A program made the translations under genes and the position numbers. Positions 28,831 through 38,285 of a stretch of 64,000 nucleotides of DNA are shown here, piece by piece. The notes under the pieces are model-generated. The model made no database searches, was not told the DNA's origin, and saw only the letters and a program-made list of their open reading frames with translations. Source of the stretch: Serratia quinivorans (GTDB taxonomy: Bacteria; Pseudomonadota; Gammaproteobacteria; Enterobacterales; Enterobacteriaceae); the NCBI RefSeq assembly GCF_946227985.1, contig NZ_CAMKGL010000008.1, forward strand, positions 124,001 to 188,000, written 5' to 3'. Numbering within the stretch: the first letter of the stretch is position 1; each line of letters opens with the position of its first letter.

Positions 28831-29429
28831 TGCAGCAGGAATGGCAACGGGCAACGCAGGCCTGGGCAATCTACAGCCGAGAGCTGGCCCAATTGGGGCA
28901 ACGCATCGACCCACAGACCTGGCAACGGCTGCTGACCCTGCTGGCGGAGTGCCGGGGTAAAATTGTGGTCACCGGCGTTGGTACTTCCGGCATCGCCGCA
29001 CGCAAAATTGCCCATATGCTGGCCTGTGTGGAGCGACCGGCTATTTACCTGAATGCCACCGACGCGGCGCACGGCGATTTGGGCTTTCTGCGCGGCGATG
29101 ATCTGATGATTTTGATTTCGCGCGGCGGCAATTCCGACGAGTTGACCCGGCTGCTGCCGACGCTGCAGGCCAAGGGTGTGCCGTTGATTGGCGTGACGGA
29201 GAATCCGGACTCGGCGATAGCCCAGGCAGCACAGCTGGTGATCCGCACCGGGGTAGAAAATGAGATAGATCCGCTGAATATGCTGGCAACTACCTCTATC
29301 GTGCTGGTGTTGGCGATTTTCGACGCGGCCTGTGCCTGCCTGATGGAGCGCAGTGGCTACAACAAGGAAACGCTGCTGGCGGTACACCCGGGCGGTGATG
29401 TCGGTAAGCGTTTACTGCAGGGGCATTAA
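28830..29429 (+). CDS. SIS-domain sugar-phosphate isomerase (KdsD/GutQ-like, no CBS)
   Basis: A 199-residue protein with a single SIS domain: GVGTSGIAARKIAHML around residue 50, AAHGDLGF, SRGGNSDEL, and the C-terminal HPGGDVGKRL like that of arabinose-5-phosphate isomerases. The paired CBS domains of KdsD and GutQ are missing. Its start overlaps the kinase stop by one base. An aldose-ketose isomerase acting on the kinase product or substrate (for example arabinose 5-phosphate with ribulose 5-phosphate) is the best inference; a hexulose-phosphate isomerase is an alternative. Confidence 0.75.
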   Translation: MQQEWQRATQAWAIYSRELAQLGQRIDPQTWQRLLTLLAECRGKIVVTGVGTSGIAARKIAHMLACVERPAIYLNATDAAHGDLGFLRGDDLMILISRGGNSDELTRLLPTLQAKGVPLIGVTENPDSAIAQAAQLVIRTGVENEIDPLNMLATTSIVLVLAIFDAACACLMERSGYNKETLLAVHPGGDVGKRLLQGH

Positions 29430-29447
29430 CGTTAGTCGGTGTAGTAA

Positions 29448-29473
29448 GGGCTCAGCATACACATGCCGAGCCC
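29448..29473. terminator. Hairpin between convergent SIS and nucleotidase genes
   Basis: GGGCTCAGCAT and ATGCCGAGCCC pair around ACAC with one mismatch or G-U. There is no T-run on either side, so it may stabilise mRNA ends as much as terminate. Confidence 0.55.
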
Positions 29474-29483
29474 GTAATCATTC

Positions 29484-31382
29484 TCAGGCCTTGTTAATCG
29501 CCTCAATAATCACCAACTGGTCACTCAAACGCTTTTTCACCAGCGGATCGCTGGCGGCAGTTAACTGCGCCTGCAGCGCGGCCTGTTGCTGCTGACGTGC
29601 CTTCGGCTCGCTGAACAGCAACCCTTTCACGTTGAATGACGCCACGTTGCCGTAACGCCCATCTTCGCTGGTGGGCACGCTGATTTTGCCGTCGTTCAGC
29701 AGTTTTTCGACGATTTTGCGCTCACGATCATAACCTTCCAGCCCGACCAACTGCCAACGCTGCACCGCCTGCCCCTGATACTGGCCTTTTTTCACCTCGG
29801 TCAGGTAACGAATGGTCAGATTGCGGATGGTACCGGCCTCTTCACCGTATTCCACCTTACTGTCAGACAGCACCGGGAACTGCATGCCTTCCAGCGCACC
29901 GCCTTTTTGCGTCAGGTGCCCCATACGGTAGCTGTTCATCCCCAGACGAATTGGCGTGCTGTCGGTCACCGGCGTGCCGTCGGCCATCTGCAGGTCACGG
30001 ATGCGCTGCCCGGCCGGTTGGCGCAGGTCGATTTTGTAGGTCACGCCATCGAAGAAATCATTGGTCGAGTATTTCGATGCGCGGCGCTGCGGGTTAAAGC
30101 TGTAGGTCACGTCGCCGTCATGCAGCTGATTGAAGTAGCCCGCCGACCATTCCATGTACTTCTTCAGTTCTTTGCCACTGAGCTGATAAACGGTGATTTC
30201 ACCACCGGCATATTGGTAGTTGAAGGCAATGTCCTTGGCGGTGATGGTACCGACGTTCAGTTTCGGCCGGTCGTTATCAATCTGCAACGCGATCACCTGC
30301 GCCTGCGGCGCATAGTAATGCCCGGCTTCCTGATACAGCTTGCTGATGCCGGTATCCTGTACGTGTACCTGCGGAATGCCCTTCACCGCATCCGGCGGCA
30401 CCAGATCCTGGCCGCTGAGCTGGGCAATCGGCCGATTGGCATTGGCCCGCAGGATCTTGTGGTACGGCTGATAAATCTCTTCGAGTTTTTTATCCGAGGC
30501 GATGCCTTTGATTGGGTAGGTGTAACTGTCTTTGTTGATCAGCACGTACTTGCCGTTGTGCTGCTCAAACTGCAGATCGATGCGTGACAGCGCGCGGCCA
30601 TATTTGTCCGGTTCGGTGACAATCACGCCGTTAATCACTTCTTTATCGACTTTTACGTGCATATGCCCGGCGACGATCGCCGCCAGTTCCGGGTTAGCCC
30701 TGGCAATATCACCCACGCCGGTGCCCGGCCGCTGGTTCTCGTTGTCGATCCCCATGTGTGCCACCAGCACGATGGCGTCCACTTGCCCCTGGATCTGCTG
30801 GACAGCCTGCTTCACCGCCTGGACCGGATCGGTAAAGTTCAGCCCTTTCACCCGATCGGTACCTTTGGCAAATTCCGCGGTCATCGGCGTATCCATGCCG
30901 ATAATGCCGATTTTCACCCCCTGGCGCTCGATGATTTTATACGCCGGCAGGTAGGGCTTGCCGCTGTCCCACAGAATATTACCGGCCAGTGCCGTGCCTT
31001 TGAATTGATTGAGTGAAGTGGAAAGCGGTTTGAGGCCGAAATCGAATTCGTGATTGCCCATCACCCAGACGTCATAGTCCAGCGCGTTAAAACCGAGGAT
31101 CATCGGGCTGGTTTTGTCGTTCTTAAAGGTCTCGACAAAGTTGCCCTGAATGGTGTCACCGGCATCGACCAGGATCACGTTCGGCTGCTGGGCGCGCACC
31201 TGATGCACCTGAGTGGCAATTTGGCTCAGGCTGCCGGCCAGATTGGCGGTGTCGGTAGAATAATCCCAGGGCACAAAGGTGCCGTGCAGATCGGAAGTGC
31301 CAAGAATGGTGATATTGACAGGTTCAGAGGCCATCGCAGAGGTACCCAGGCAAAGCAAAACGGCAAGGAGTGTCTTTTTCAT
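29484..31382 (-). CDS. Exported bifunctional metallophosphatase / 5'-nucleotidase
   Basis: A 632-residue periplasmic protein with a signal peptide ending at residue 18 (SAMA). The N-terminal calcineurin-like domain has the metal motifs TSDLHG, DAGDTIQG, GNHEFDFG and AGHMHVKVD; the C-terminal 5'-nucleotidase domain follows (QVIALQIDND, NFKPxR-like ends). Longer than UshA (550) and near CpdB (647), it is probably a broad nucleotide or 2',3'-cyclic phosphodiesterase that scavenges phosphate and nucleosides. Exact substrate class not assigned. It stands alone on the minus strand. Confidence 0.82.
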   Translation of the reverse strand: MKKTLLAVLLCLGTSAMASEPVNITILGTSDLHGTFVPWDYSTDTANLAGSLSQIATQVHQVRAQQPNVILVDAGDTIQGNFVETFKNDKTSPMILGFNALDYDVWVMGNHEFDFGLKPLSTSLNQFKGTALAGNILWDSGKPYLPAYKIIERQGVKIGIIGMDTPMTAEFAKGTDRVKGLNFTDPVQAVKQAVQQIQGQVDAIVLVAHMGIDNENQRPGTGVGDIARANPELAAIVAGHMHVKVDKEVINGVIVTEPDKYGRALSRIDLQFEQHNGKYVLINKDSYTYPIKGIASDKKLEEIYQPYHKILRANANRPIAQLSGQDLVPPDAVKGIPQVHVQDTGISKLYQEAGHYYAPQAQVIALQIDNDRPKLNVGTITAKDIAFNYQYAGGEITVYQLSGKELKKYMEWSAGYFNQLHDGDVTYSFNPQRRASKYSTNDFFDGVTYKIDLRQPAGQRIRDLQMADGTPVTDSTPIRLGMNSYRMGHLTQKGGALEGMQFPVLSDSKVEYGEEAGTIRNLTIRYLTEVKKGQYQGQAVQRWQLVGLEGYDRERKIVEKLLNDGKISVPTSEDGRYGNVASFNVKGLLFSEPKARQQQQAALQAQLTAASDPLVKKRLSDQLVIIEAINKA

Positions 31383-31512
31383 TATTTATTTAATTATAGG
31401 AAGGGAAACGAAAAGGAATCATGCGATCTGGAACACAAGCTTGCCAGTATCTTTGCAAGGTAAAAAATAAAATTGGGAGGTGGATCAATGAATACCTCCC
31501 TATTTAACTCTC

Positions 31513-31716
31513 TATGCCCTAAATAATTGGCGTTGTATCAAGGCGGCAAGTTTGTAAGTCCCCAGGAGCTTACTCAAGTAAGTGACTGGGGCGCACAACA
31601 AATCTGTCGGGAACAGATTTGAACAACGTTTGCGTTGGCCCCGTTAAGGGGCGAGGCCCATGGACGGGCCGAGTAATGCAGCCAACACAGATACAGCGTC
31701 AAGTATGAAGGGGATA
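31513..31716. repeat. ERIC element with internal insertion, overlapping rsmJ 3' end
   Basis: Begins TATGCCCTAAATAATT and ends GGGGATA, with the ERIC core CCCCAGGAGCTTACTCAAGT near 31560. It is 204 bases, about 77 longer than the usual 127; the extra sequence (about 31595-31680) lies in the right half and includes CAAATCTGT...ACAGATTTG. Insertions of about 70 bases are known in ERIC elements. Its right end contains the last codons and stop of rsmJ. The 316-base gap before the nucleotidase gene holds otherwise only AT-rich leader. Confidence 0.85.
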
Positions 31717-32457
31717 GGGCATGTAGATATCGAAACGGTGACTTTTTGTCGTCGAGGCCGCATGCGCCTGTACGTTAGCCAACGGCGGCGCATAATCCGG
31801 GCGTTTCACCACCACGCGCTTGGTTGCCAGGCGACGTGCCGGTTCCAGCAGGCCATCAGCGTCATCGTCGCTGCCCACCAGCGACTGGAACACCCGCATC
31901 TCCTTTTTCACCAACGCACTTTTCTGCTTGTGCGGGTACATCGGATCGAGATACACCACCTCCGGCCGGGGTTCAATATCCCCCAACGCCGTCAGGCTGG
32001 AGGCATGCAACAGCGTCATGCGTTCGCGCAACCATGGGCCGATCTCCGCGTCCTGATAGCCGCGTTGCAGGCCGTCATCCAGCAATGCCGCCACCACCGG
32101 ATTACGCTCCAACATCCGCACCCGGCAGCCCAGAGAGGCCAGTACAAAGGCATCGCGCCCCAGACCGGCAGTAGCATCCACCACGTCAGGCCGGTAACTG
32201 CCCTTGATGCCGACCGCCTTCGCCACCGCTTCACCGCGCCCGCCGCCAAATTTGCGCCGATGGGCCATAGTACCGGAGACGAAATCGACGTAGATCGCCC
32301 CGAGTTTGGGTTCGTCACGCTTGCGCAGCTCCAGCCGTTCGGGCGTCAAGACCAGCGCCATCAGCGCCTCGTCGTCCGACGTTAACTGCCAGCGCTGCGC
32401 CAGAATAGACAAGGCGCCGGGATCGGCGCCTTCTTCACACAATAAACACACGCTCAC
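31699..32457 (-). CDS. rsmJ: 16S rRNA (guanine1516-N2)-methyltransferase
   Basis: A 252-residue SAM-dependent methyltransferase (YhiQ family). Motif I reads [19 protein letters not shown], and the catalytic motif [13 protein letters not shown] is the DPMFP-type signature of RsmJ. It follows prlC after 8 bases on the same strand, as in E. coli. Start is GTG at 32457. The final residues (after about DIYM) and the stop codon are encoded by the ERIC element that borders the gene, so the C-terminal tail is lineage-specific. Confidence 0.93.
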   Translation of the reverse strand: MSVCLLCEEGADPGALSILAQRWQLTSDDEALMALVLTPERLELRKRDEPKLGAIYVDFVSGTMAHRRKFGGGRGEAVAKAVGIKGSYRPDVVDATAGLGRDAFVLASLGCRVRMLERNPVVAALLDDGLQRGYQDAEIGPWLRERMTLLHASSLTALGDIEPRPEVVYLDPMYPHKQKSALVKKEMRVFQSLVGSDDDADGLLEPARRLATKRVVVKRPDYAPPLANVQAHAASTTKSHRFDIYMPYPLHT

Positions 32458-32465
32458 CGGTGGGG

Positions 32466-34508
32466 TTATCCTTTAATACCGTAATGGCGCAGCATAGCAT
32501 CCAGCTGCGGCTCACGGCCACGGAAGCGTTTGAACAGTTCCATCGGCTCTTCCGAACCGCCGCGCGACAGGATGTTGTCGAGGAAGGATTTACCGGTTTC
32601 GGCGTTGAAAATCCCCTCTTCCTCAAAGCGCGAATAGGCATCGGCCGACAGCACTTCCGCCCACAGGTAGCTGTAGTAACCCGCCGCGTAACCACCAGCG
32701 AAGATATGGCTGAAAGCATGCGGGAAACGGCCCCAGCTTGGTGAAGGGACCACCGCCACCATTTTTTTCACTTCCGCCAAGGTTGGCAGGATCTGTGCGC
32801 CTTTGTCCGGGCTGTATTCGGCGTGCATGCGGAAGTCGAACAGGCCGAACTCCAACTGACGCAGAATAAACAGCGCCGCCTGGTAGTTTTTGGCTGCCAG
32901 CAGCTTATCGAGCATCTCTTTTGGCAACGGCTCGCCACTTTGATAGTGGCCGGAAATAAACGCCAGTGCTTCCGGCTCCCAACACCAGTTTTCCATAAAC
33001 TGGCTTGGCAGTTCGACCGCATCCCATGGCACACCGCTGATGCCGGCAACGCCGGCGGTGTCGATCTGGGTCAGCATATGGTGCAGACCGTGACCGAACT
33101 CGTGGAACAGCGTGGTCACTTCGTTATGGGTGAACAGCGCCGGCTTGTCGCCCAGCGGGCGGTTGAAGTTACAGGTCAGGTAGGCGACCGGCTTTTGCAG
33201 CTCGCCGTTAGCCTTGCGCAGGCTGCCGACGCAGTCGTCCATCCACGCCCCGCCGCGCTTGTTTTCACGCGCATACAGGTCAAGGTAGAAGCTGCCGCGC
33301 AGTTCGCCGTTGGCGTCGAACAGATCAAAGAAGCGCACCTCTGGATGCCAGGTATCGACATCCTTGCGCTCTTTGGCCGTGATGCCGTAAATGCGTTTGA
33401 CCACTTCGAACAGACCTTCCACTACCCGCTGTTCCGGGAAGTACGGGCGCAGTTGCTCGTCGCTGATCGAGAACAGGTGTTGTTTCTGTTTTTCGCCGTA
33501 ATAGGTAATGTCCCAGGCTTCCAGCTCATCCACACCGTAATGCTGTTTGGCGAAGGCGCGCAGCTGTGCCAGCTCCTGCTCGGCCTGCGGACGGGCACGC
33601 TTGGCCAGATCGCTGAGGAAACCGAGCACCTGCTCCGGGTTTTCCGCCATTTTGGTCGCCAGCGATTTGTCGGCATAGCTGTCAAAGCCCAGCAGTTGGG
33701 CCAATTCGTGGCGCAACGCCAGCGTTTCTGCCATCACTTCGCTGTTGTCCCACTTACCGGCATTTGGCCCCTGGTCGGAGGCGCGGGTAGCGAAGGCGCG
33801 ATACATTTCTTCACGCAGTGCGCGGTTGTCGCCGTAGGTCAGTACCGGCAAATAGCTCGGCATATCCAGCGTCAGCAGCCAGCCGTCCTGCTCTTTAGCC
33901 TGTGCCATCGCCTGAGCCTGAGCCAGCGCGCTTTCCGGCAGGCCGCTCAGCTCGGCTTCATTGGTGATCAGCTTGCTCCAGCCCATGGTGGCATCGAGCA
34001 CGTTGTTGCTGTAGGTAGAGCCCAGTTCGGACAGACGCGCGACGATTTCGCCGTAGCGACGCTGTTTTTCCGGCGACAGGCCGATGCCCGACAATTCAAA
34101 ATCACGCAGCGCATTTTCTACCGACTTGCGCTGTGGCGCGGTCAGCTTTTCGAACCCGGCCCCTTCTTTCAGGCTGCGGTAAGCCTGGTACAAGCCTTCG
34201 TGTTGCCCTACCCAGGTGCCGTATTCAGACAGCAACGGCAGCGCCTGCTCATAGGCAGCGCGCAGTTCCGGGCTGTTTTTTACCGAGTTTAAATGCCCCA
34301 CCGGCGACCAGATGCGCGACAGGCGATCGTCCGACTCCGCCAGCGGCTGACACAGGTTATCCCAGGTGAACGGCCCCGGCTGCGCGACAACGCGCTCTAC
34401 CGCAGCGCGGCAATCGGCCAACGCGGATTGCACCGCAGGCACGATATCTTCAGGGCGAATGGCGGAAAACGGTGGCAGGGAAAACGGGGTCAGCAACGGA
34501 TTTGTCAT
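32466..34508 (-). CDS. prlC: Oligopeptidase A
   Basis: A 680-residue cytoplasmic M3 zinc metallopeptidase, the normal PrlC/OpdA length. The zinc motif HEFGH lies in [15 protein letters not shown], and the third ligand region is [14 protein letters not shown]. It degrades oligopeptides and cleaved signal peptides in E. coli. First gene of the prlC-rsmJ operon, which is a conserved pair. Confidence 0.95.
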   Translation of the reverse strand: MTNPLLTPFSLPPFSAIRPEDIVPAVQSALADCRAAVERVVAQPGPFTWDNLCQPLAESDDRLSRIWSPVGHLNSVKNSPELRAAYEQALPLLSEYGTWVGQHEGLYQAYRSLKEGAGFEKLTAPQRKSVENALRDFELSGIGLSPEKQRRYGEIVARLSELGSTYSNNVLDATMGWSKLITNEAELSGLPESALAQAQAMAQAKEQDGWLLTLDMPSYLPVLTYGDNRALREEMYRAFATRASDQGPNAGKWDNSEVMAETLALRHELAQLLGFDSYADKSLATKMAENPEQVLGFLSDLAKRARPQAEQELAQLRAFAKQHYGVDELEAWDITYYGEKQKQHLFSISDEQLRPYFPEQRVVEGLFEVVKRIYGITAKERKDVDTWHPEVRFFDLFDANGELRGSFYLDLYARENKRGGAWMDDCVGSLRKANGELQKPVAYLTCNFNRPLGDKPALFTHNEVTTLFHEFGHGLHHMLTQIDTAGVAGISGVPWDAVELPSQFMENWCWEPEALAFISGHYQSGEPLPKEMLDKLLAAKNYQAALFILRQLEFGLFDFRMHAEYSPDKGAQILPTLAEVKKMVAVVPSPSWGRFPHAFSHIFAGGYAAGYYSYLWAEVLSADAYSRFEEEGIFNAETGKSFLDNILSRGGSEEPMELFKRFRGREPQLDAMLRHYGIKG

Positions 34509-34884
34509 AGGGCAGTCCTGATTAGCGTTGGGGCCCGCCGCAGCGGGCAGGCCTTAAAATGCGTATGAATATCTAACATGGAGCCAAGCAGCAGGAAAAT
34601 CAATGGCCGGGAATGTTATTTCACTCATTCTTAACCGACGGGGGGACCGGATGGGCGGATATGTCCTTTCCTTTGCGTCCATACGGCCAGGCAAATATCC
34701 CTGCCAGGATCCCCCGCAGGAAAAAGCAAAAATGTGACGTAATACAATAAACCTGACAAAATCCTGTTTTACAAAACAAAAAAGACCTCTATATATAGCC
34801 TCTTATATTTTATTAAGAAAATAAATTGACAGTCATTATTTTAGATAATTATTACATACACTCGATGAATGAAAAGGATTTAAT
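34509..34884. other. Intergenic region between prlC and the Tlde1-type gene
   Basis: 376 bases. The left part holds the prlC leader and promoter on the minus strand; from about 34730 the DNA becomes strongly AT-rich and leads into the effector gene. ATGAAAAGGATTTAAT near 34868 gives a likely ribosome site (AAAGGA). No RNA gene or repeat seen. Confidence 0.5.
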
Positions 34885-35250
34885 ATGACATGGACTTATG
34901 AAGTTATGACGAGAAAGTTTTCTTTGAATGGAGAGTTAAAATTCTATGCGCTGTACGCTGGCGCTGTAGGCTACCAAAACAATACCAAATTTGAATATTT
35001 GAAAGACAAAGGTCCATTGCCAAGGGGAAGGGACAAAATTGGAGCACCTTACACTTCCGTCAATACGGGTAAATATACCCTTCCCCTTACCCCAACAAGT
35101 ACCGCTAACATGTGTAATCGCGATACATTTAAAATCCATGGTGATAGCCTCAAAAACCCAGGAAGGGCATCAAAAGGATGCATAATCACCAACCCGAAAT
35201 ACAGAGAAAAAATATGGAAGAGTGGTGATAGGGAGTTAATTGTAAAATGA
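34885..35250 (+). CDS. tlde1: Tlde1-type L,D-transpeptidase-like effector (DUF2778)
   Basis: A 121-residue protein with the Tlde1 layout: N-terminal MTWTYEVMTRKFSLNG, a central GPLPRG segment, and the catalytic pair His85 (FKIHGDS) and Cys99 (RASKGCI), the HxD...SxGC arrangement of L,D-transpeptidase-like enzymes. Tlde1 of Salmonella is a type VI secretion effector that cuts or exchanges peptidoglycan peptides in rival cells. No signal peptide, as expected. It overlaps the next gene by ATGA. Codon use and base composition are far more AT-rich than the flanks, which indicates transfer. No secretion apparatus is in the window. Confidence 0.78.
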   Translation: MTWTYEVMTRKFSLNGELKFYALYAGAVGYQNNTKFEYLKDKGPLPRGRDKIGAPYTSVNTGKYTLPLTPTSTANMCNRDTFKIHGDSLKNPGRASKGCIITNPKYREKIWKSGDRELIVK

Positions 35251-35675
35251 GAAAATTTTTCGCCATCTCAACCTTTTTATGCTCCTCTTCAGTTATTGCC
35301 ATTGAGAGTAACCCTTGTGTTATTGTTGGCTCATCAGTAGACGTTCCGATATTCAATGCAATGATTAATGAAATGGGAGTTAAGAGAGAATCAATAGTGG
35401 CAAAAAAAACCAAGTTGGAACTGCTCGAAAACAAACCTGTAAATAAACTATTGGCTATGCAAATGGCTAAAAGTGACGAGAAAAAACTCTCTTTCGTTAA
35501 GTATAAAGACCTTATTTCCATTTACCAGAATGATAACCCAAGGAACCTTATCATAAAATATACATACGAAAATACAGACGGAAAGCATAATGTTTTTATT
35601 GGTTCTGCCATAGTCAATAACAATGAGTGTTCCGTTGGTTTTAACGGGTATATTGTCGTTGAACGTGAGTTTTAA
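35247..35675 (+). CDS. Exported immunity protein candidate (Tldi1-like)
   Basis: A 142-residue protein with a signal peptide (MRKFFAISTFLCSSSVIA) and a mature chain with two cysteines (SNPCVIV and NNECSV) that could bridge. It begins in the stop codon of the Tlde1-type gene (ATGA overlap) and is equally AT-rich. The periplasm is where a Tlde1 enzyme would act, so a bound inhibitor protecting the producer is the natural reading. I recognise the role from context rather than by a named domain. Confidence 0.65.
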   Translation: MRKFFAISTFLCSSSVIAIESNPCVIVGSSVDVPIFNAMINEMGVKRESIVAKKTKLELLENKPVNKLLAMQMAKSDEKKLSFVKYKDLISIYQNDNPRNLIIKYTYENTDGKHNVFIGSAIVNNNECSVGFNGYIVVEREF

Positions 35676-35858
35676 AAAACCATTCAGTTACATCGACTAT
35701 CACGGAACTTATTTTTACTCTGGACATGCGCATCTGACATCGGTTTAACGCACTCTTTCTTTAAAGCTTCGCCTATCACCTTGGCCTGGCGATCACCCTC
35801 GCCACGCTTATTCTTTCAGGCCAACCATGGCTACCCACTCGGCAAAAACCAAAAGGCC

Positions 35859-36209
35859 TTATGGATTAGCTGCAGGCTTAAACCTGACCGTCATGCGCTG
35901 GTCTTTTATCGGTTTGCTGGACGCAAAGCGCCATTGACTGACGGCGGCAAGAATCTCCCGATCAAACGCCGCCTCAGGATGCTCCTCAATGACCCTTAGA
36001 TTTTGCACCTTACCGCCCCTATCTATGTCGTAACACAGCACTATGTATCCCCCATCGGCAACATTTCCCCCAGCAGATGCGGACAAATGACGTGGCGTCT
36101 GGCCATGGCTGTCAATTTCGCACCCTGTCGGCGTTGCAGCCTGCACCTGAAGAGCCAACAAGCCAAACAGCACCCCACACCATCCCTTTATCGCCAGCTT
36201 GATTAGCAC
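35859..36209 (-). CDS. Small TonB C-terminal-domain protein
   Basis: A 116-residue protein with a signal or anchor segment (residues 8-24, ending VQAA) and a domain like the TonB C terminus: YIVLCYDIDRGGKVQNLRVIEEHPEAAFDREILAAVSQWRF. The proline-rich spacer and the membrane-anchored helix of true TonB are missing, so it is unlikely to energise transport. It overlaps the HIT gene by a few bases and is probably cotranscribed with it. Function unknown. Confidence 0.65.
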   Translation of the reverse strand: MLIKLAIKGWCGVLFGLLALQVQAATPTGCEIDSHGQTPRHLSASAGGNVADGGYIVLCYDIDRGGKVQNLRVIEEHPEAAFDREILAAVSQWRFASSKPIKDQRMTVRFKPAANP

Positions 36210-36682
36210 GTCTTTTTCTCCTGTACCTGATAATGACGGATCTGGTCGGCCAATTTCGCCAGATGCCCATCGTCGGCACGCGCAGCATCGTGGGAAGACA
36301 GGTAACCTTCGTAGCGTTCGAAGAACTTCGTCGATTTCGACTCAATCGGCTGCCACTGCTCCAGCGCGGCGGTACCGTGCATCGGGATCAGCTTGGCATG
36401 CAGGTGATCGACACCAAAACCCTCGAACACCATGCCGCAGCGCCCCACGTCGTCAAACGCCCGGTCAAGCAACTGCGCCACCCGCTTGGTCGCCAGCATC
36501 AGCGCGCTCAGCACCTCGTCCGCTACGGCAAACGCATAGCTGGGATGGTGCGCCTTGGGGATCACCACGCTGAACCCTTCGGTATTTGGATAGATGGACA
36601 GGAACGCCATGTGGCTGTCGTCTTCCCAAATTTTATGGCACGGCACCCGGCCTGCCACCATTTCACAAAATATGCAGCTCAT
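36203..36682 (-). CDS. HIT-family protein
   Basis: A 159-residue histidine-triad protein with the FCEMVAG start (zinc-like CxxC at residues 3-6), the NTEGFSVVIPKAHH strand and the active-site region DHLHAKLIPMHG (residues 92-103). The usual third histidine of the triad is lysine here (HLHAK). AGGAGG lies four bases before the ATG at 36682. Probably a nucleotide-binding hydrolase of a small HIT subgroup. The downstream TonB-like gene overlaps it. Confidence 0.82.
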   Translation of the reverse strand: MSCIFCEMVAGRVPCHKIWEDDSHMAFLSIYPNTEGFSVVIPKAHHPSYAFAVADEVLSALMLATKRVAQLLDRAFDDVGRCGMVFEGFGVDHLHAKLIPMHGTAALEQWQPIESKSTKFFERYEGYLSSHDAARADDGHLAKLADQIRHYQVQEKKTC

Positions 36683-36773
36683 CACGCCTCCTGAATGCAG
36701 CGACGAGCCCCCCGGCCCGCCGCAAAAAGCCTTTCAGCAACATAGCGGATATTTTGCCCTTTGACTGCTATAG

Positions 36774-38210
36774 CTATGCATTTCCTGCCCAAATCGCAGG
36801 ACGTCGCTGGTGCCAGGGCGCAGCTCGCTCCAGTTGGCCAGCCAGTTGCAGCAGCAAATCTTCACGGCCAAAACCGGCAACAAATTGCATGCCTATCGGC
36901 AGGTTTTGCTGCGGATCCTGCGCCAACGGCACCGACATCGCCGGCACGCCCGCCACGTTAAATACCGGCGTAAACGGCGAGTGATCGAATAAATGCGCCG
37001 TCCATTCCAGGCCGCTCATACCCGCAGTCCCGGTGCCGTAACGGCCAAGCCGCCAGGGCAAGTCGGGCAGGGTCGGGGTCAGCAGCAGGTCGTACTGCTG
37101 AAAATAGGTCGCGACGGCGCGAGTCACCCGGTTACGCACCTCAAGGGCCGTGACCATATCCACCGCCCTGGCAGCCAAACCGTAGCGGTAACAGGCCAGC
37201 GTTTCCGGCTCCAGCGTTTCGGCTGATACCGGCCGCCCGGTCGCCTGACTCAAACCATCTACCCAACCGACCAGATTAGCGCACCAGATTTGCGCATTGG
37301 CGAACACCAGCTCCTGCCAACTAACGCCGATCGCCATGTCAGCTTCGCTCACCTGATGGCCCAACTCACTTAGCAGCACGGCAGTTTCGGCCGTGGCCTG
37401 GGCAATCTGCGGATCGGTTTTCCCGCCGTTCCACGCCTGAGTCATCATGCCGATACGCAGACGGCCGGGTTCTGACGTGACCTGTGACAGCCATGTCTGG
37501 GCCGGGGGGACGGTGTAATAGGGTTCGCCGGGATGTGGGTGCTGCAGGGCATCCAGCAAGGCCGCGCTGTCGCGTACCGAACGGCTTAGCCCCAGTTGGA
37601 CGCCAAAACCGTTAAACACTTCGTCCATCGCCGGGCCATGTGATACCCGGCCACGCGTCGGTTTGAGGCCGAACAGCCCATTCGACGCGGCAGGTACGCG
37701 GATAGATCCGGCGGCATCAGTGGCATGAGCGATAGGCACGATCCCGGCAGCCACCGCCGCACCGGCTCCGCCACTGGAACCGCCTGCGCTGAAATCCGGG
37801 TTCCAGGGATTGCGTGTCGGGCCGTAAAGCACCGCTTCGGTGGTGGTGCTGAACGCCATTTCCGGCGTGGTGGTGCGACCAAAGGTGACCAACCCGGCGC
37901 GACGAATATTGCTCATCAGATAACTGTCTGCCGTCGCAATATTGCCCTGCGCCAATCGACTCCCCAGTTCCAGACGCTTACCTGCCATGCTGATGGCGAT
38001 ATCCTTAATCAGGAAAGGTACGCCTGACAGCGGGCCCTCACCCTGCGGTAGCGGCTGAGTCCAATGTTCCACCACCGCATTAATCGCCGGGTTCACCGCC
38101 TCAACTGCGGCCTGCGCCGTCTGTTGCAGCTCCTGCGCACTGACTTCGCCGCCCTGTAGCAGTTCGGCCAACCCCAGTGCATCGTAGCCAACGTATTCGC
38201 TCAGTTTCAT
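36774..38210 (-). CDS. Amidase-signature-family amidase
   Basis: A 478-residue amidase. The amidase signature is complete: the catalytic lysine in FLIKDI (near residue 68), the [14 protein letters not shown] serine loop (near 142) and the cis-serine in [10 protein letters not shown]. It resembles bacterial 6-aminohexanoate-cyclic-dimer hydrolase and related amidases, with substrate unknown. AAGGA precedes the ATG. A LysR regulator is divergent 75 bases away and probably controls it. Confidence 0.88.
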   Translation of the reverse strand: MKLSEYVGYDALGLAELLQGGEVSAQELQQTAQAAVEAVNPAINAVVEHWTQPLPQGEGPLSGVPFLIKDIAISMAGKRLELGSRLAQGNIATADSYLMSNIRRAGLVTFGRTTTPEMAFSTTTEAVLYGPTRNPWNPDFSAGGSSGGAGAAVAAGIVPIAHATDAAGSIRVPAASNGLFGLKPTRGRVSHGPAMDEVFNGFGVQLGLSRSVRDSAALLDALQHPHPGEPYYTVPPAQTWLSQVTSEPGRLRIGMMTQAWNGGKTDPQIAQATAETAVLLSELGHQVSEADMAIGVSWQELVFANAQIWCANLVGWVDGLSQATGRPVSAETLEPETLACYRYGLAARAVDMVTALEVRNRVTRAVATYFQQYDLLLTPTLPDLPWRLGRYGTGTAGMSGLEWTAHLFDHSPFTPVFNVAGVPAMSVPLAQDPQQNLPIGMQFVAGFGREDLLLQLAGQLERAAPWHQRRPAIWAGNA

Positions 38211-38285
38211 CGTTTCGTCCTTATCCGTTAGGGTATCGTCGGCTTTTCCGACGTCCGTTCCACGGTAGGAGGATTAACGCTATAG

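Noticed and set aside
22516-29429. Autoinducer-2 (Lsr) uptake operon.
   Set aside because: No LsrF, LsrG or LsrR homologues, and the kinase is a ribulokinase-like FGGY protein with an SIS isomerase next to it.
35781-35999. 72-codon frame opposite the TonB-like gene.
   Set aside because: Mostly the shadow of the minus-strand gene, with no ribosome site.
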